Origin: Paraburkholderia sp. DHOC27
GTDB taxonomy: Bacteria > Pseudomonadota > Gammaproteobacteria > Burkholderiales > Burkholderiaceae
Direction: 5' to 3'
Assembly: GCF_003429005.1 (NCBI RefSeq)
Contig: NZ_QVQV01000002.1
Span: forward strand, 717,700-781,699
Length of the DNA: 64,000 bases
Below, one piece after another: positions 7,911 through 17,582 of the stretch (its first letter is position 1; every line of letters starts with the position of its first letter). A model generated the notes under the pieces. The model saw nothing but the letters and a program-made list of their open reading frames with translations, was not told where the DNA came from and ran no database searches. The position numbers and the translations under genes were made by a program.

Positions 7911-9245
7911 TCAATCCACCTGCGTCGATTCCAGCGGCGTCTCGGCGAGCTTTTCGTGCGACACACCGCCGTTCATCGTGGACGGCACACTAGCCGAGCG
8001 CGCGACCACCGCATCGTTGCCACACAACTGCGCCAGCTTCGCGTTCAACGCTGCAAACACACTCACGCTCGACAGGCTGCGCTCCGCATACTCGCGCCCC
8101 GCTGCACCGAGTGCCGCACGGCGCACGGGGTCCGCCGCCAGCGCCTCGATCGCCTCCACCAGCGCGCCGACGTTTTCCGGCGGCACAGCGACCCCGCGTG
8201 TCGCCACTACGTCATACAGTTCCGTACCGGCACAGGCCATCGCGATCACCGCGCGGCCGCTCGCCAGCATGCCGCCGAGTTTGGACGGCATCACCAGATC
8301 GGCAGCGCCACCCCGTTGCGGCAACACGTGAATGTCCGCGAGATTGAGCAACTGATTGAGCTGATGCACCGGTTGCAAGGAAATGAACCGGCAGTTGGGC
8401 GAACCGGCGCAGCGCGCTTCGAGTTGTTCGCGCATCGGACCACTGCCGCAGAACACGAAGCTGATGTCGGTGCGCCGCGCCAGTTGCACGGCCGCCGCGA
8501 CGACGATCTCGAGCCCCTGCTTCGAACCCATGTTGCCCGAATAGAGCACCACGGTTTGCGGATTGGCGTCGCTGTCGAGCCCGAGCAGCTTGCGATAATG
8601 CTGCGCATGCGCGAGCGGCACGATGGCGCGCGTGTCGACCCAGTTCGGCAGGCAATACGTCCTGCGCGCATCGACGCCCTTTGCGAGCGCCCGCTCGACC
8701 ATCTTCGACGAGAGGCTCGATACCACGTCGAAACGCTTCAGCAGGCTGCGTTCCACCGCGAGCGCAACGCGCCGCGAGCGCTTGCCTTCGATCACGCCCA
8801 GATCGAAGGCCGCGTCGACTTCGTAATCCTGAATGTGCAGCCACGACTTCGCGCCGGAGAGGCGCGCAACCAGCCACGCACCCGGCGCGCTCATCAGGCT
8901 CGGTGCGATGCTCATCACCACGTCGGCACGCCAGACGAGCTGGGCCATCAGCACCGGCATGGCGCTGACCGCATAGCTCGCCAGATGCAGCAGACGCGAG
9001 GCGCCCGTCGGCTTCGCCGGCACCCATAGCGGCACGCGCAGCACGCGCACGGCGCCACGCCGCTCGGCACGATAACGCCAGCCGCTATAGCCTTCGGCAA
9101 TGCGCCACTGCGGGTAATACGGCGGCCCGCAGACCACGCGCACGTCATGTCCTTCCGAGGCCAGCGCATCCGCCATTTCAGCGGTGTATTTGCCGACACC
9201 CGTGAGCTCCGGCGCGTAGTTGAGCCCTACGATTAATATTTTCAT
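7911..9245 (-). CDS. wcaI: WcaI-type fucosyltransferase (GT4)
   Basis: 444 residues. The start 'MKILIVGLNYAPELTGVGKY' and the block 'VRVVCGPPYYPQWRIAEGY' closely match the colanic-acid glycosyltransferase WcaI, as do 'WLHIQDYEVDAAFDLG' and 'LYSGNMGSKQGLEIV'. 'GGAADLVMPSKLGGMLASG' replaces the usual EX7E segment, as in WcaI. ATG 9245 is preferred over GTG 9260 because GGGAGGGG lies just upstream. It is the last gene of the minus-strand EPS operon. With Gmd and Fcl upstream supplying GDP-L-fucose, a fucosyl transfer to the lipid-linked glycan is the natural role; donor specificity is inferred from homology. Confidence 0.85.
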   Translation of the reverse strand: MKILIVGLNYAPELTGVGKYTAEMADALASEGHDVRVVCGPPYYPQWRIAEGYSGWRYRAERRGAVRVLRVPLWVPAKPTGASRLLHLASYAVSAMPVLMAQLVWRADVVMSIAPSLMSAPGAWLVARLSGAKSWLHIQDYEVDAAFDLGVIEGKRSRRVALAVERSLLKRFDVVSSLSSKMVERALAKGVDARRTYCLPNWVDTRAIVPLAHAQHYRKLLGLDSDANPQTVVLYSGNMGSKQGLEIVVAAAVQLARRTDISFVFCGSGPMREQLEARCAGSPNCRFISLQPVHQLNQLLNLADIHVLPQRGGAADLVMPSKLGGMLASGRAVIAMACAGTELYDVVATRGVAVPPENVGALVEAIEALAADPVRRAALGAAGREYAERSLSSVSVFAALNAKLAQLCGNDAVVARSASVPSTMNGGVSHEKLAETPLESTQVD

Positions 9246-9321
9246 ACCCCTCCCATCCACTCACCATGCCTCGCGCGCCGGCGCTGCATGTCAAATCCGT
9301 GCATCCAGGTGCAACACCCGG

Positions 9322-10467
9322 CTAGTGCGCCAGCATCATGGCGCAGCCACGTGCGATGTTCGAAGCAGCATGCGGTGGATCGAACCGCCCAATCACCTCC
9401 ATACATGCGCGAGCGGTTTTCTCCGTATCGGCGAAGGCCTCCAGCGCCTGCAGCAACATGCGTTGCAAGGACGCCGTATCACCCGAACGGAATGCATAGC
9501 CTGTCACGCCGTCGATGACGAGTTCCGGCACGCAACCGCAGTTATCACTCACGACAACCGGGCAACCGTGGTTGAGCGCTTCGTTGACCACCAGACCCCA
9601 CGGCTCGCTGAAACTCGGCAGCACCATGCAGGTGGCGCCGAAATACTCGCGCGACAGTCCTTCGTCCTGCAGACTGCCGACGAAGTGCACGGCATGCGCG
9701 ATGCCCGCGTCCTGGGCGGCCTTCTGCAACTGCTCGCCCTGCGGGCCGGTGCCGACAATGCGCAACTGCGCCGCGGGAATCCGCTGCACGATCGCGCCGA
9801 ACGCCTGCAACAGCGCGTCGACGCCCTTCTCCTGCGAGAGCCGCCCGACGAACAGAAACACCGGCGCCTGGCCACTGCGCGCGCGCAGACGTTGATCGAG
9901 CGCCTGCTCCGGTACGAACGAACGCGGCAGCGCCGCCGCCTGGCACGGAATGAAGATGCGCTCGCGTTTCGCGCCGAGCGACATCAGATACTCGCGGCTG
10001 CGTTCACCGAAACCGAAATAGCCGTCGCACAGCGCGAAAAACATGCGCTTCGGGATCGAGGTCAGCAACCGACGCGGCCGGTCCCGTCCGGTGGAATCGC
10101 AAAACACCGCGCGCCGCTTGCCGGTCAGAATGCACGCAATCAACATGGCCCAGTACTCGGGGCGGTGATAGCCCGGCAACACCACCAGGTCCGCATGCGT
10201 GCGCAGCACTTCCATTGTCAGGCGATACGTCATGCGCCACGTGGGCACGTCTTCGTAGCAGCCATCGAACAGCTTGCGCATTGGATACTGGTGATACCCG
10301 TAATCCACATCCGAGAAGCCGAGCCGGAAATGCTCCGTGTCGGAGATCTGCACAATCTGATACTTGATCGGGCTGGCCGCCGAAATGTCGTGCAGGGCCG
10401 AAAACACCACACCCTTATGACGCGACCAGACCACGTTATGGAAAATCGTCACGGAACCGCTTGCCAT
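9322..10467 (-). CDS. GT4-family glycosyltransferase
   Basis: 381 residues, GT-B fold. The C-terminal half begins 'PVFLFVGRLSQEKGVDALLQ' (donor-binding GR..xEKG motif), continues with 'LRIVGTGPQGEQL', and has the EX7E motif in 'SEPWGLVVNEALNHGCPVV'. The N-terminal domain is less typical and contains 'FCDSTGRDRPRRLL'. Its ATG lies 1 bp after the fcl stop, so the genes are coupled. The open frame extends upstream into fcl but that part is not homologous. It should transfer one sugar in repeat-unit assembly; which one is unknown. Confidence 0.85.
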   Translation of the reverse strand: MASGSVTIFHNVVWSRHKGVVFSALHDISAASPIKYQIVQISDTEHFRLGFSDVDYGYHQYPMRKLFDGCYEDVPTWRMTYRLTMEVLRTHADLVVLPGYHRPEYWAMLIACILTGKRRAVFCDSTGRDRPRRLLTSIPKRMFFALCDGYFGFGERSREYLMSLGAKRERIFIPCQAAALPRSFVPEQALDQRLRARSGQAPVFLFVGRLSQEKGVDALLQAFGAIVQRIPAAQLRIVGTGPQGEQLQKAAQDAGIAHAVHFVGSLQDEGLSREYFGATCMVLPSFSEPWGLVVNEALNHGCPVVVSDNCGCVPELVIDGVTGYAFRSGDTASLQRMLLQALEAFADTEKTARACMEVIGRFDPPHAASNIARGCAMMLAH

Positions 10468-10468
10468 G

Positions 10469-11425
10469 TCACACCGTCCCTTCGGAGAGCGTTGCTGCGC
10501 CGAAACGCGCAATGAAATCCTGATACGTCGCCTCGATGCCCTCCTGCAAGCCAATGCGCGCACGCCAGCCAAGCCGCGTGAGACGCGAGACATCCAGCAG
10601 CTTGCGCGGCGTGCCGTCAGGCCGCGACGGATCGAACACGATCTCGCCGTCGAAGCCCACCACTTCCGCAACCTGCTGCGCGATCTCACGAATCGACAGA
10701 TCCTCGCCCACCCCTACGTTCAGCAAGCCATCCGCGACTTCGCGTTCGAGCACGAACGCGGTGGCCGCCGCGAGATCGTCCACGTGCAGAAACTCGCGGC
10801 GCGGCGTACCCGTGCCCCACACCGTCAGTTCACTGTCGCCATTCAGCTTGGCTTCGTGGGCCTTGCGGATCAGTGCGGGCAGCACGTGACTCGTGCGCAG
10901 ATCGTAGTTGTCATTAGGACCGTAAAGGTTGGTCGGCATCAGCGCCACGTACTTCGTGCCGTACTGGCGGTTGTACGCTTCGCACAGCTTGAGGCCGGCA
11001 ATCTTGGCAATTGCATACGGTTCGTTGGTCGCTTCCAGCGGCGAGCTCAGCAGATACGCTTCTTCAATCGGCTGCGGGCACGCCTTCGGGTAAATGCACG
11101 ACGAACCGAAAAACACCAGACGCGTGACACCCGCCTGATAAGCAGCGTGTATCACGTTGGTCTCGATGGCGAGGTTCTGGTAGATGAAGTCCGCCGGTTG
11201 TGTCGCGTTGGCGAGAATGCCGCCCACCCGCGCCGCCGCCAGCAGGACCACTTCCACCCGCTCACTGGCAAAGAACTGCTGCACCGCGCGCTGATCGAGC
11301 AGGTCGAGTTCAGCGTGGGTGCGCGTCAGAATCTGCGTGTAGCCGTCCGCCTGCAGACGTCGCACGAGCGCCGAGCCCACCATGCCCCGATGCCCGGCGA
11401 CGAAGATCCGCGTGCTCTTGTCCAT
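10469..11425 (-). CDS. fcl: GDP-L-fucose synthase (GDP-4-keto-6-deoxymannose epimerase/reductase)
   Basis: 318 residues, the typical Fcl/WcaG length. The N-terminal NADP-binding motif is 'IFVAGHRGMVGSALVRRL' (GxxGxxG). Conserved Fcl blocks include 'FFGSSCIYPKACPQPI' with the catalytic Ser/Cys, 'YAIAKIAGLKLCEAYNRQYG' (the YxxxK pair) and 'MPTNLYGPNDNYD'. It epimerises and reduces the Gmd product to GDP-L-fucose in the cytosol. The gene starts 5 bp after gmd ends, the standard gmd-fcl pair. Confidence 0.95.
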   Translation of the reverse strand: MDKSTRIFVAGHRGMVGSALVRRLQADGYTQILTRTHAELDLLDQRAVQQFFASERVEVVLLAAARVGGILANATQPADFIYQNLAIETNVIHAAYQAGVTRLVFFGSSCIYPKACPQPIEEAYLLSSPLEATNEPYAIAKIAGLKLCEAYNRQYGTKYVALMPTNLYGPNDNYDLRTSHVLPALIRKAHEAKLNGDSELTVWGTGTPRREFLHVDDLAAATAFVLEREVADGLLNVGVGEDLSIREIAQQVAEVVGFDGEIVFDPSRPDGTPRKLLDVSRLTRLGWRARIGLQEGIEATYQDFIARFGAATLSEGTV

Positions 11426-11430
11426 GACCG

Positions 11431-12549
11431 TTACTCGTGATGTTCGAGAGCCGTGAAGCCGGCCAGTGTCACCAGCGCATCGCGGCGTGCGATCTGATAG
11501 TCGGCGCGCACCATTTCCTTGACCAGCGCATTGAACGACGTGGACGGTTTCCAGCCGAGCCGCGCATGCGCCTTGGACGGATCGCCCAGCAGGGTCTCGA
11601 CTTCCGTGGGCCGGAAGTAGCGCGGATCGACACGCACGATCACGTCACCCGGCGAGAGGCGCGTTTCCTTGCTTTCCACTTTCTCGACCACGCCGATCTC
11701 GTCCACGCCTTCGCCTGCGAAGCGCACCGTCACGCCCAGTTCGGCAGCCGCCGCCTGCACGAACTCGCGCACGCTGTACTGCTGGCCGGTGGCAATGACG
11801 AAATCTTCCGGGCTTTCCTGCTGCAGCATCATCCACTGCATTTCCACGTAGTCGCGCGCATGACCCCAGTCGCGCAACGCGGACAGGTTGCCCAGATACA
11901 GATCCTTTTGCAGTCCCACCGCAATGCGGCCAATGGCACGCGTGATCTTGCGCGTGACGAAGGTCTCACCACGCACCGGCGATTCGTGATTGAACAGAAT
12001 CCCGTTACACGCATACATGCCATACGCTTCGCGATAGTTCACCGTGATCCAGTAGGCGTACAGCTTGGCCACCGCATACGGGCTGCGCGGATAGAACGGC
12101 GTGGTTTCCTTCTGCGGCACTTCCTGCACCAGGCCGTAGAGTTCGGAAGTGGACGCCTGATAGAAGCGGGTCTTCTTTTCGAGGCCGAGAATACGCATGG
12201 CCTCGAGAATGCGCAGCGTGCCGAGCGCGTCGGCATTCGCCGTGTATTCCGGTTCTTCGAACGACACTGCAACGTGGCTTTGCGCAGCCAGGTTGTAGAT
12301 TTCGTCCGGCTGCACGCGCTGGATGATACGCACGATGCTCGACGAATCCGTCAGGTCTCCGTAGTGCAGGAAGAAGTGGCGGTCGGCGGTGTGCGGATCG
12401 CAGCACAGGTGGTCGATGCGATCCGTGTTGAAAAGCGATGTACGTCGTTTGATGCCATGCACGTCGTAACCTTTGGACAGCAGCAGATCAGCCAGATAAG
12501 AGCCATCCTGTCCTGTCACGCCGGTAATCAAAGCGACCTTACGATCCAT
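11431..12549 (-). CDS. gmd: GDP-mannose 4,6-dehydratase
   Basis: 372 residues. '[20 protein letters not shown]' is the Gmd cofactor motif. '[19 protein letters not shown]' holds the catalytic Thr/Ser-Glu, and '[20 protein letters not shown]' holds the YxxxK. '[19 protein letters not shown]' and '[19 protein letters not shown]' are diagnostic of GDP-mannose dehydratase. It converts GDP-D-mannose to GDP-4-keto-6-deoxy-D-mannose. ATG 12549 has GAGGGG upstream; a TTG at 12567 is in frame but unlikely. It is followed directly by fcl. Confidence 0.97.
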   Translation of the reverse strand: MDRKVALITGVTGQDGSYLADLLLSKGYDVHGIKRRTSLFNTDRIDHLCCDPHTADRHFFLHYGDLTDSSSIVRIIQRVQPDEIYNLAAQSHVAVSFEEPEYTANADALGTLRILEAMRILGLEKKTRFYQASTSELYGLVQEVPQKETTPFYPRSPYAVAKLYAYWITVNYREAYGMYACNGILFNHESPVRGETFVTRKITRAIGRIAVGLQKDLYLGNLSALRDWGHARDYVEMQWMMLQQESPEDFVIATGQQYSVREFVQAAAAELGVTVRFAGEGVDEIGVVEKVESKETRLSPGDVIVRVDPRYFRPTEVETLLGDPSKAHARLGWKPSTSFNALVKEMVRADYQIARRDALVTLAGFTALEHHE

Positions 12550-12648
12550 GTTTGTTCCCCTCGTCAAACGTTCGACTGCAGAGCGGCGCGCCGGGCACTC
12601 AGGCCCAGGCGCATAAAAAAACCAACGTCGGTGCGGTAATGCGTTGCG

Positions 12649-14880
12649 TCAGTCCGCGCGACTTTCGTAACCGTAGTACCCGGTGTAGCCGCCCAGATTG
12701 AGCTTGGGTGGCGGCACATCGGTGAGCAGGACGCCGTGCAGATTGACGCCCGCATTGATGAGGCGTTTGAGCGCCTCGGAGATTTCCATCGCCGGATGAC
12801 GGCCGTGCCGCACCACCATCAGCGTCGTGCCCGCGTGCTTGCCGATCAGCGCAGCATCGGTCACGGCAAGCACCGGTGGCGTATCGACGATCACGAGGTC
12901 ATAGCCGCGTGAGAAATGCTCCAGCAAGGTGCGGAAGCGATCGCTCATCAACAGCTCGGAAGGATTGCCCGGCAGGCCGCCCTTGGTCAGGATGTCGAGA
13001 CCGGGCAGCACGTCGTGCAGCACGCACTCCTGCGGGTCGGCACCGTTGAGCACATCGGAGAGGCCCGGTGTATGCGGCAGACCGAAATGCTTGTGGATGT
13101 CGCCGCGCCGCATGTCGCCGTCGATCAACAGCACACGCTTGTGCGCCGACGCCACCAGCGCCGACAGGTTCACCGACATGAACGACTTGCCGGCATCCGG
13201 CCGCGAACCCGTCAGCATCACCACGTTGTTGCGTGCCGAAGTCAACGCGTATTGCAGCGTCGTGCGCAGACTGCGCACGCCTTCCACGGCGACGTCGTCC
13301 GGCGCCTGCGCGGCCAGCACATGCACCCCGGCGCGCCGCAATCCGACATTGCGCTGCACGCGGTTCTGCAAGGTGCTGCGCGGTACCACCGCGCACACCG
13401 GCACGCCGAGCACGGATTCGATTTCCGTGGTGTTCTGCACGCCGCCATACAGCGTCTTGCGCGTGAAGGCCGCCAGAATGCCGAGCACGAGACCGAGGCC
13501 ACCGCTGATCAGGATCAGCAGGGCACGTTGCGGACGCACCGGATCATCGGGCGGTTCCGCATAGTCGACCACGCGCACGCTGCCCACCTGGCCTGCCTTG
13601 ATGATGCGCAACTGCTGCGCGCTGTTCAGCAGGTTCGTGTACAGCTCGGTATCCACCCGCACGTCACGCAGCAGACGCAGTGCGGTCTGCTCCGTATCCG
13701 GCAAGGTCGAGACGTTGTGCGTGAGCGAACCCTGCACGCTTTGCAGTTGCGAGATCTGTGCGTCGAGCGCCGCAACCGCCGGGTGCGCAGCCGTGAAGCG
13801 CGTCGCCAGTTCGGCACGCTGCTGCTGAAGGTCCACCAGCTTGGTCTTGTTTTCGACGATCTGTTGCAGCAAGAGCCGGCTTTCCTCGCTCAGATCCACC
13901 GTGCCCTGCTTGTTGCGGAAGTTGTTGTAACGCTGCTCGGCCTGATCGAGTTCGCTGCGCAACTGCGGCAACTGCTGGTCGAGAAACGCCAGCGTGTGTT
14001 CCGCTTCGGCGGACTTGCGATCCACGTCCTGCTGCACGTACTGCCGTGCGATGCCGTTGACGATGGCCGCCGTGAGATCCGGATCGACGCCTTCCAGCGT
14101 CACCGCGATGATCCCCGACTGCACGCTCGTCTCCACCACGTTCATGTCTTTCTGCAGATGGTTGACCGTGTCGAGCGTCGACCAGCGCGTCAGATCGAAC
14201 TTCGTGCCGGGGCGTCCCACCAGATGATCGACCTGCAGGCGCACCGGACCGCGCGTGGTGCTGCCAAGCGCGAGTTGCCCGGCATGACCGCGCAGCACTT
14301 CAGTGCCGTTCTCGTCCGTCACCACGTACTGGTCGTCCTGCAACACCGTCAGCACGAACGGCTTGGCGTACAGTTCCTTCGGCGTGTCGAACAGCGACAC
14401 GTTGATTTCTTCACCGCCCCAGCCATATTCCGGCATGCCGAACAGCGGCGAGGCGAGGCCATCCGTGCCGCGCCAGCGCGCGAGCAGGCTGCCGATCACC
14501 GGAAAGTGACGCGGCGCAGCCGTGATATCCAGGTGCAGCTTGTTGACCGTTTCGTCGATGACGAGCCGCGAGCGGATCAGTTCGATCTGCGCCGAGGTGA
14601 CCGCCTTCGTGTCGAAGATCGACGCCATTGTCTGCAACGCGTCCTTGTTGCCGTTCGCGTTGCCGTTGCCGTTGTTGGCGGTGTCCTCCACCTGGATCAT
14701 CACGTCGGCGCGGTACACCGGCGTCTGGACAAACGCCACGGTAGTGCCGATGAGTAACGCCAGCAGCGTGACCCCCAGGATCATCCGCCAATGCTGCGTA
14801 ATGACCGTCAGGTAGTCCGACAGGCGTAACTCATCGCTGCTCTGGACATCGATATATCGGTTTTCGAAGTTGGTAGCCAT
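12649..14880 (-). CDS. wzc: Wzc-type polysaccharide co-polymerase and bacterial tyrosine kinase
   Basis: 743 residues. An N-terminal Wzz domain starts around residue 20 ('DELRLSDYLTVITQHWR') with TM1 'MILGVTLLALLIGTTVAFV'. The periplasmic part contains a coiled coil (about 280-350), followed by a GNVR-like region. TM2 'ALLILISGGLGLVLGILAAF' leads to the cytoplasmic BY-kinase: Walker A 'GSRPDAGKSFMSVNL', Walker A' 'VLLIDGDMRRGD' and Walker B 'YDLVIVDTPPVLAVTD'. The C-terminal Tyr cluster is short ('GGYTGYYGYE', four Tyr). It controls chain length and export together with Wza. The ATG was chosen at MATNFENRY. No tyrosine phosphatase (wzb) lies next to it, unlike in enterobacteria. Confidence 0.93.
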   Translation of the reverse strand: MATNFENRYIDVQSSDELRLSDYLTVITQHWRMILGVTLLALLIGTTVAFVQTPVYRADVMIQVEDTANNGNGNANGNKDALQTMASIFDTKAVTSAQIELIRSRLVIDETVNKLHLDITAAPRHFPVIGSLLARWRGTDGLASPLFGMPEYGWGGEEINVSLFDTPKELYAKPFVLTVLQDDQYVVTDENGTEVLRGHAGQLALGSTTRGPVRLQVDHLVGRPGTKFDLTRWSTLDTVNHLQKDMNVVETSVQSGIIAVTLEGVDPDLTAAIVNGIARQYVQQDVDRKSAEAEHTLAFLDQQLPQLRSELDQAEQRYNNFRNKQGTVDLSEESRLLLQQIVENKTKLVDLQQQRAELATRFTAAHPAVAALDAQISQLQSVQGSLTHNVSTLPDTEQTALRLLRDVRVDTELYTNLLNSAQQLRIIKAGQVGSVRVVDYAEPPDDPVRPQRALLILISGGLGLVLGILAAFTRKTLYGGVQNTTEIESVLGVPVCAVVPRSTLQNRVQRNVGLRRAGVHVLAAQAPDDVAVEGVRSLRTTLQYALTSARNNVVMLTGSRPDAGKSFMSVNLSALVASAHKRVLLIDGDMRRGDIHKHFGLPHTPGLSDVLNGADPQECVLHDVLPGLDILTKGGLPGNPSELLMSDRFRTLLEHFSRGYDLVIVDTPPVLAVTDAALIGKHAGTTLMVVRHGRHPAMEISEALKRLINAGVNLHGVLLTDVPPPKLNLGGYTGYYGYESRAD

Positions 14881-14916
14881 GTCATCAATCCCGCACAACA
14901 AGTGTGTTGAGCCGAG

Positions 14917-14947
14917 ACCGGGTCCGTGAGTGCGTCACGGACCCGGT
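14917..14947. promoter_or_regulatory. Strong hairpin in the wza-wzc intercistronic gap
   Basis: Perfect 13-bp inverted repeat (ACCGGGTCCGTGA / TCACGGACCCGGT) with a 5-nt loop, just after the wza stop and before wzc in the direction of transcription. There is no T-run on the minus strand. It may act as an attenuator, processing site or stabiliser of the wza message rather than a full terminator. Confidence 0.6.
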
Positions 14948-14953
14948 TGCGGA

Positions 14954-16126
14954 TTACTTCGTGACAACTGCCGCGGTCAGGCCTGCGTTGACCAGCGGCA
15001 ACAACAGGTTCAGCACACGGCTGAAGCGCACGAGGCCGCCGGCATCGAGGTACACGATGTCCTTGGGCTCGAGTTCGAACTGGTTGGCCAGCAGCATGGA
15101 GACCGGCGAGGTCGCATCGAGGTGATACACCTGCGGCTTGATGCCGGGGCCGCCGCGGATCACGTAGAGCTCTTTCGCATCGGCCGTGCCGTTGTTGATG
15201 CTGCCCGCCTGCGAAACCGCTTCGCCGAGCGACAGCCTGCCGTTACGCATCGGCAGCACCGTGCCGGGCTTGTTGACTTCGCCCATCAGGTAGACGCCGT
15301 AGTCCTCACGTGCCTCGACGCGCAGAATGTCGCCGTTTTGCAGCACGATCTTCGAGGGGTTCTGGTTGTTGTGCAGCATCTGCGCGACGTTGACGTAGTA
15401 CGTCTTGTCGTCGCGCACGATCACGACATGGCCCTGATCGGCGGTGGGGCTAAAGCCGCCCGCGCGATTGATGGCCTCGGTCAAGGTCATCGGAATGTCG
15501 TTGATGGTCTGCGAACCCGGCGTGCGCACTTCACCGTCGATGTAGATCTGCGCGGAGCGGTACGACGCCACGCGCACGGTGACCTGCGGCTTCACCATCA
15601 CCTTGCTCAGGTCAGCGGAAATCATGCGCTGCACCTGCTCGGCGGTCTTGCCCTGCACGGGCAGATCGCCGCAATACGGGAACTGCACCTTGCCTTCGTG
15701 ATCCACGACGAAGCCGAGCGCCGCATCCGCGGGGCGCGTGGATTCAGTCGGGTTGCCGAGCGCGGCCGCCAGTTCGGGGTGGTCCCAGACGGTGATCTGC
15801 AGCACGTCGCCGGGTCCCAGCTTGTAAGGACCGGCTTTGCTGAAGAGCGGCGTCAGGTCGTTGCCGTCGCCGTTCATATAGGCCTGCTGGGCCTGCTGAA
15901 CGGTTGCCAGCGTGATATCGGTGATCGGCACCTGTTCGGCGCCGGTGGCCTTGCCGTCGTCGGTGTTGCTGACGGGCAGCGTGGGCGGGGTAATCATGCG
16001 CTGACCCGGGACGGTCGAGCATGCTGCCAGCATTGCGAAAGTCGTGATGAGCCCCAGCGTCCGTGCATGTTGAACCATCGCATGCGGGACGCCCTTCTTA
16101 TTCATCGCGCTGTTTATTTGACACAT
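14954..16126 (-). CDS. wza: Wza-type outer-membrane polysaccharide export lipoprotein
   Basis: 390 residues. The lipoprotein signal is clear: hydrophobic 'LGLITTFAMLAAC' with lipobox L-A-A-C. The mature protein has Poly_export features ('YKLGPGDVLQITVWDHPEL') followed by two SLBB repeats ('SAQIYIDGEVRTPGSQTIND' and 'YGVYLMGEVNKPGTVLPM') and a C-terminal amphipathic segment, as in the Wza octamer. ATG 16126 was chosen because AAGGAG lies 6 nt upstream; the long upstream extension overlaps wcaJ. It forms the outer-membrane channel for the EPS. It lies 19 bp after wcaJ. Confidence 0.93.
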   Translation of the reverse strand: MCQINSAMNKKGVPHAMVQHARTLGLITTFAMLAACSTVPGQRMITPPTLPVSNTDDGKATGAEQVPITDITLATVQQAQQAYMNGDGNDLTPLFSKAGPYKLGPGDVLQITVWDHPELAAALGNPTESTRPADAALGFVVDHEGKVQFPYCGDLPVQGKTAEQVQRMISADLSKVMVKPQVTVRVASYRSAQIYIDGEVRTPGSQTINDIPMTLTEAINRAGGFSPTADQGHVVIVRDDKTYYVNVAQMLHNNQNPSKIVLQNGDILRVEAREDYGVYLMGEVNKPGTVLPMRNGRLSLGEAVSQAGSINNGTADAKELYVIRGGPGIKPQVYHLDATSPVSMLLANQFELEPKDIVYLDAGGLVRFSRVLNLLLPLVNAGLTAAVVTK

Positions 16127-16145
16127 ATTAGTCTCCTTCTTCGCG

Positions 16146-17534
16146 TCAATAAGCATTGTTATGCACCAGGCCCTTAACGATCGTGGCCGCGATAATGCGC
16201 ATGTCGAGCCCGAAAGACCAGTTGCCGAGGTAGTACAGGTCATGCTCCACTCGCCGCTCCATTTTTTCGATTCGATCGGTTTCACCGCGAAAGCCATTGA
16301 TCTGTGCCCAGCCGGTAATGCCTGGCTTGATCCGGTAACGCTGGATGTAGCCCGCCACCACCTTCTGGTAGAGATCGTCGTGTTCGAGCGCGTGAGGACG
16401 CGGCCCGACCACGGACATGTCGCCGCGCAGTACGTTGAAAAACTGCGGCAGCTCGTCGAGACTCGTGCGGCGCAAGAACGCGCCCACTCGTGTGATGCGC
16501 CTGTCGTGGCGGGTCGCCTGTTGCAGCGACCCCGCCGCTTCGGAGTGCAAACGCATGGTGCGGAACTTGTAGATCGTGAAGACCCGGCCGTCCGCGCCTT
16601 TGCGTTTCTGTTTGAAGATCGCCGGTCCGCGGGATGACAGCCGGACAGCGATGGCAATGCCCAGCAGCAGCGGTGCGAGCGAAATGAGCGCGAGCGCGGC
16701 GAACAGCCGGTCGAACATTTCCTTTTGCAGCTGCGAAGTCTGTGACAGCGGTGAGGCCACCAGGTTGATGGCCGGCACGCCGAGCAGATCGATCATGGTG
16801 CTTTCGAACATCGCGAGGCTGCGCAGATCCGGCATGAAGCGAATGTTCACGAGATCGTCGCGCAGCTCTTTCACGCATTCGTAGATGGTCTGCTCTTCGG
16901 AAAGCGGCAAGGCGAGCCACAGTTCGTGGACATCCTGGGCGCGCAGAAAGTCGGCGAATTCGCGCATGTCGTCGAAGCCGCGCACATCGGGAATCACATC
17001 GCCGAGGGCCGGTTGATCGCGTGACACGTCGAGCACGGCCACGGTGCGAAAACCTGCTGCCGTACAGCCGTCGATCTTGCGCACGAGCGCGGCGGCATGT
17101 TCGCCGCGCCCGACCACCGCCACCTTGCGCAGATTCATGCCGGACTGCCGCACGCGTGCCAGCACGCGGTGCACCGCGAAGCGCGCGACGATCATCAGCG
17201 CGCCGGTCGTACCCGTCCAGTAGGCGAACCACAGACGCGAAACGAAATCGCTGCGGTGCAGGGTGTACATCAGCGCGAGCGCGCAGATCTGCACGGTGAT
17301 CCACGCAAGCGACACCTGGCCGATCAGTTCGATCTTCGAGCGGCCCCGCCATGACACGTAGACACCGAAAGCCGGAAACAAGGCCAGCGCGAACGCGGCG
17401 GAAAACGCCACGAACGCATAGTAGATATTGCTCTGCCCGAGTTCGTCGAACCGGACGTTAGACGCGATGCCCGCGCCGGCGACGATCAACGTGACATCCA
17501 CGAGGCGCGCAGCCAATGCTGAAGGCTTAATCAT
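16146..17534 (-). CDS. wcaJ: WcaJ-type undecaprenyl-phosphate glucose-1-phosphate transferase
   Basis: 462 residues. Four N-terminal TM helices are followed by a CoA-binding-like Rossmann region ('[18 protein letters not shown]'). A fifth hydrophobic segment ('[19 protein letters not shown]') leads into the catalytic bacterial sugar transferase domain with '[15 protein letters not shown]', '[20 protein letters not shown]', '[13 protein letters not shown]' and '[18 protein letters not shown]'. This is the WcaJ/ExoY polyisoprenyl-phosphate hexose-1-phosphate transferase family, which loads the first sugar (typically glucose) onto undecaprenyl phosphate. GGGGAGAG precedes the ATG. Confidence 0.93.
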   Translation of the reverse strand: MIKPSALAARLVDVTLIVAGAGIASNVRFDELGQSNIYYAFVAFSAAFALALFPAFGVYVSWRGRSKIELIGQVSLAWITVQICALALMYTLHRSDFVSRLWFAYWTGTTGALMIVARFAVHRVLARVRQSGMNLRKVAVVGRGEHAAALVRKIDGCTAAGFRTVAVLDVSRDQPALGDVIPDVRGFDDMREFADFLRAQDVHELWLALPLSEEQTIYECVKELRDDLVNIRFMPDLRSLAMFESTMIDLLGVPAINLVASPLSQTSQLQKEMFDRLFAALALISLAPLLLGIAIAVRLSSRGPAIFKQKRKGADGRVFTIYKFRTMRLHSEAAGSLQQATRHDRRITRVGAFLRRTSLDELPQFFNVLRGDMSVVGPRPHALEHDDLYQKVVAGYIQRYRIKPGITGWAQINGFRGETDRIEKMERRVEHDLYYLGNWSFGLDMRIIAATIVKGLVHNNAY

Positions 17535-17582
17535 TTTTCTCTCCCCACCCGCATCGAAACAGATTCGCTTACTACGCCAGAC

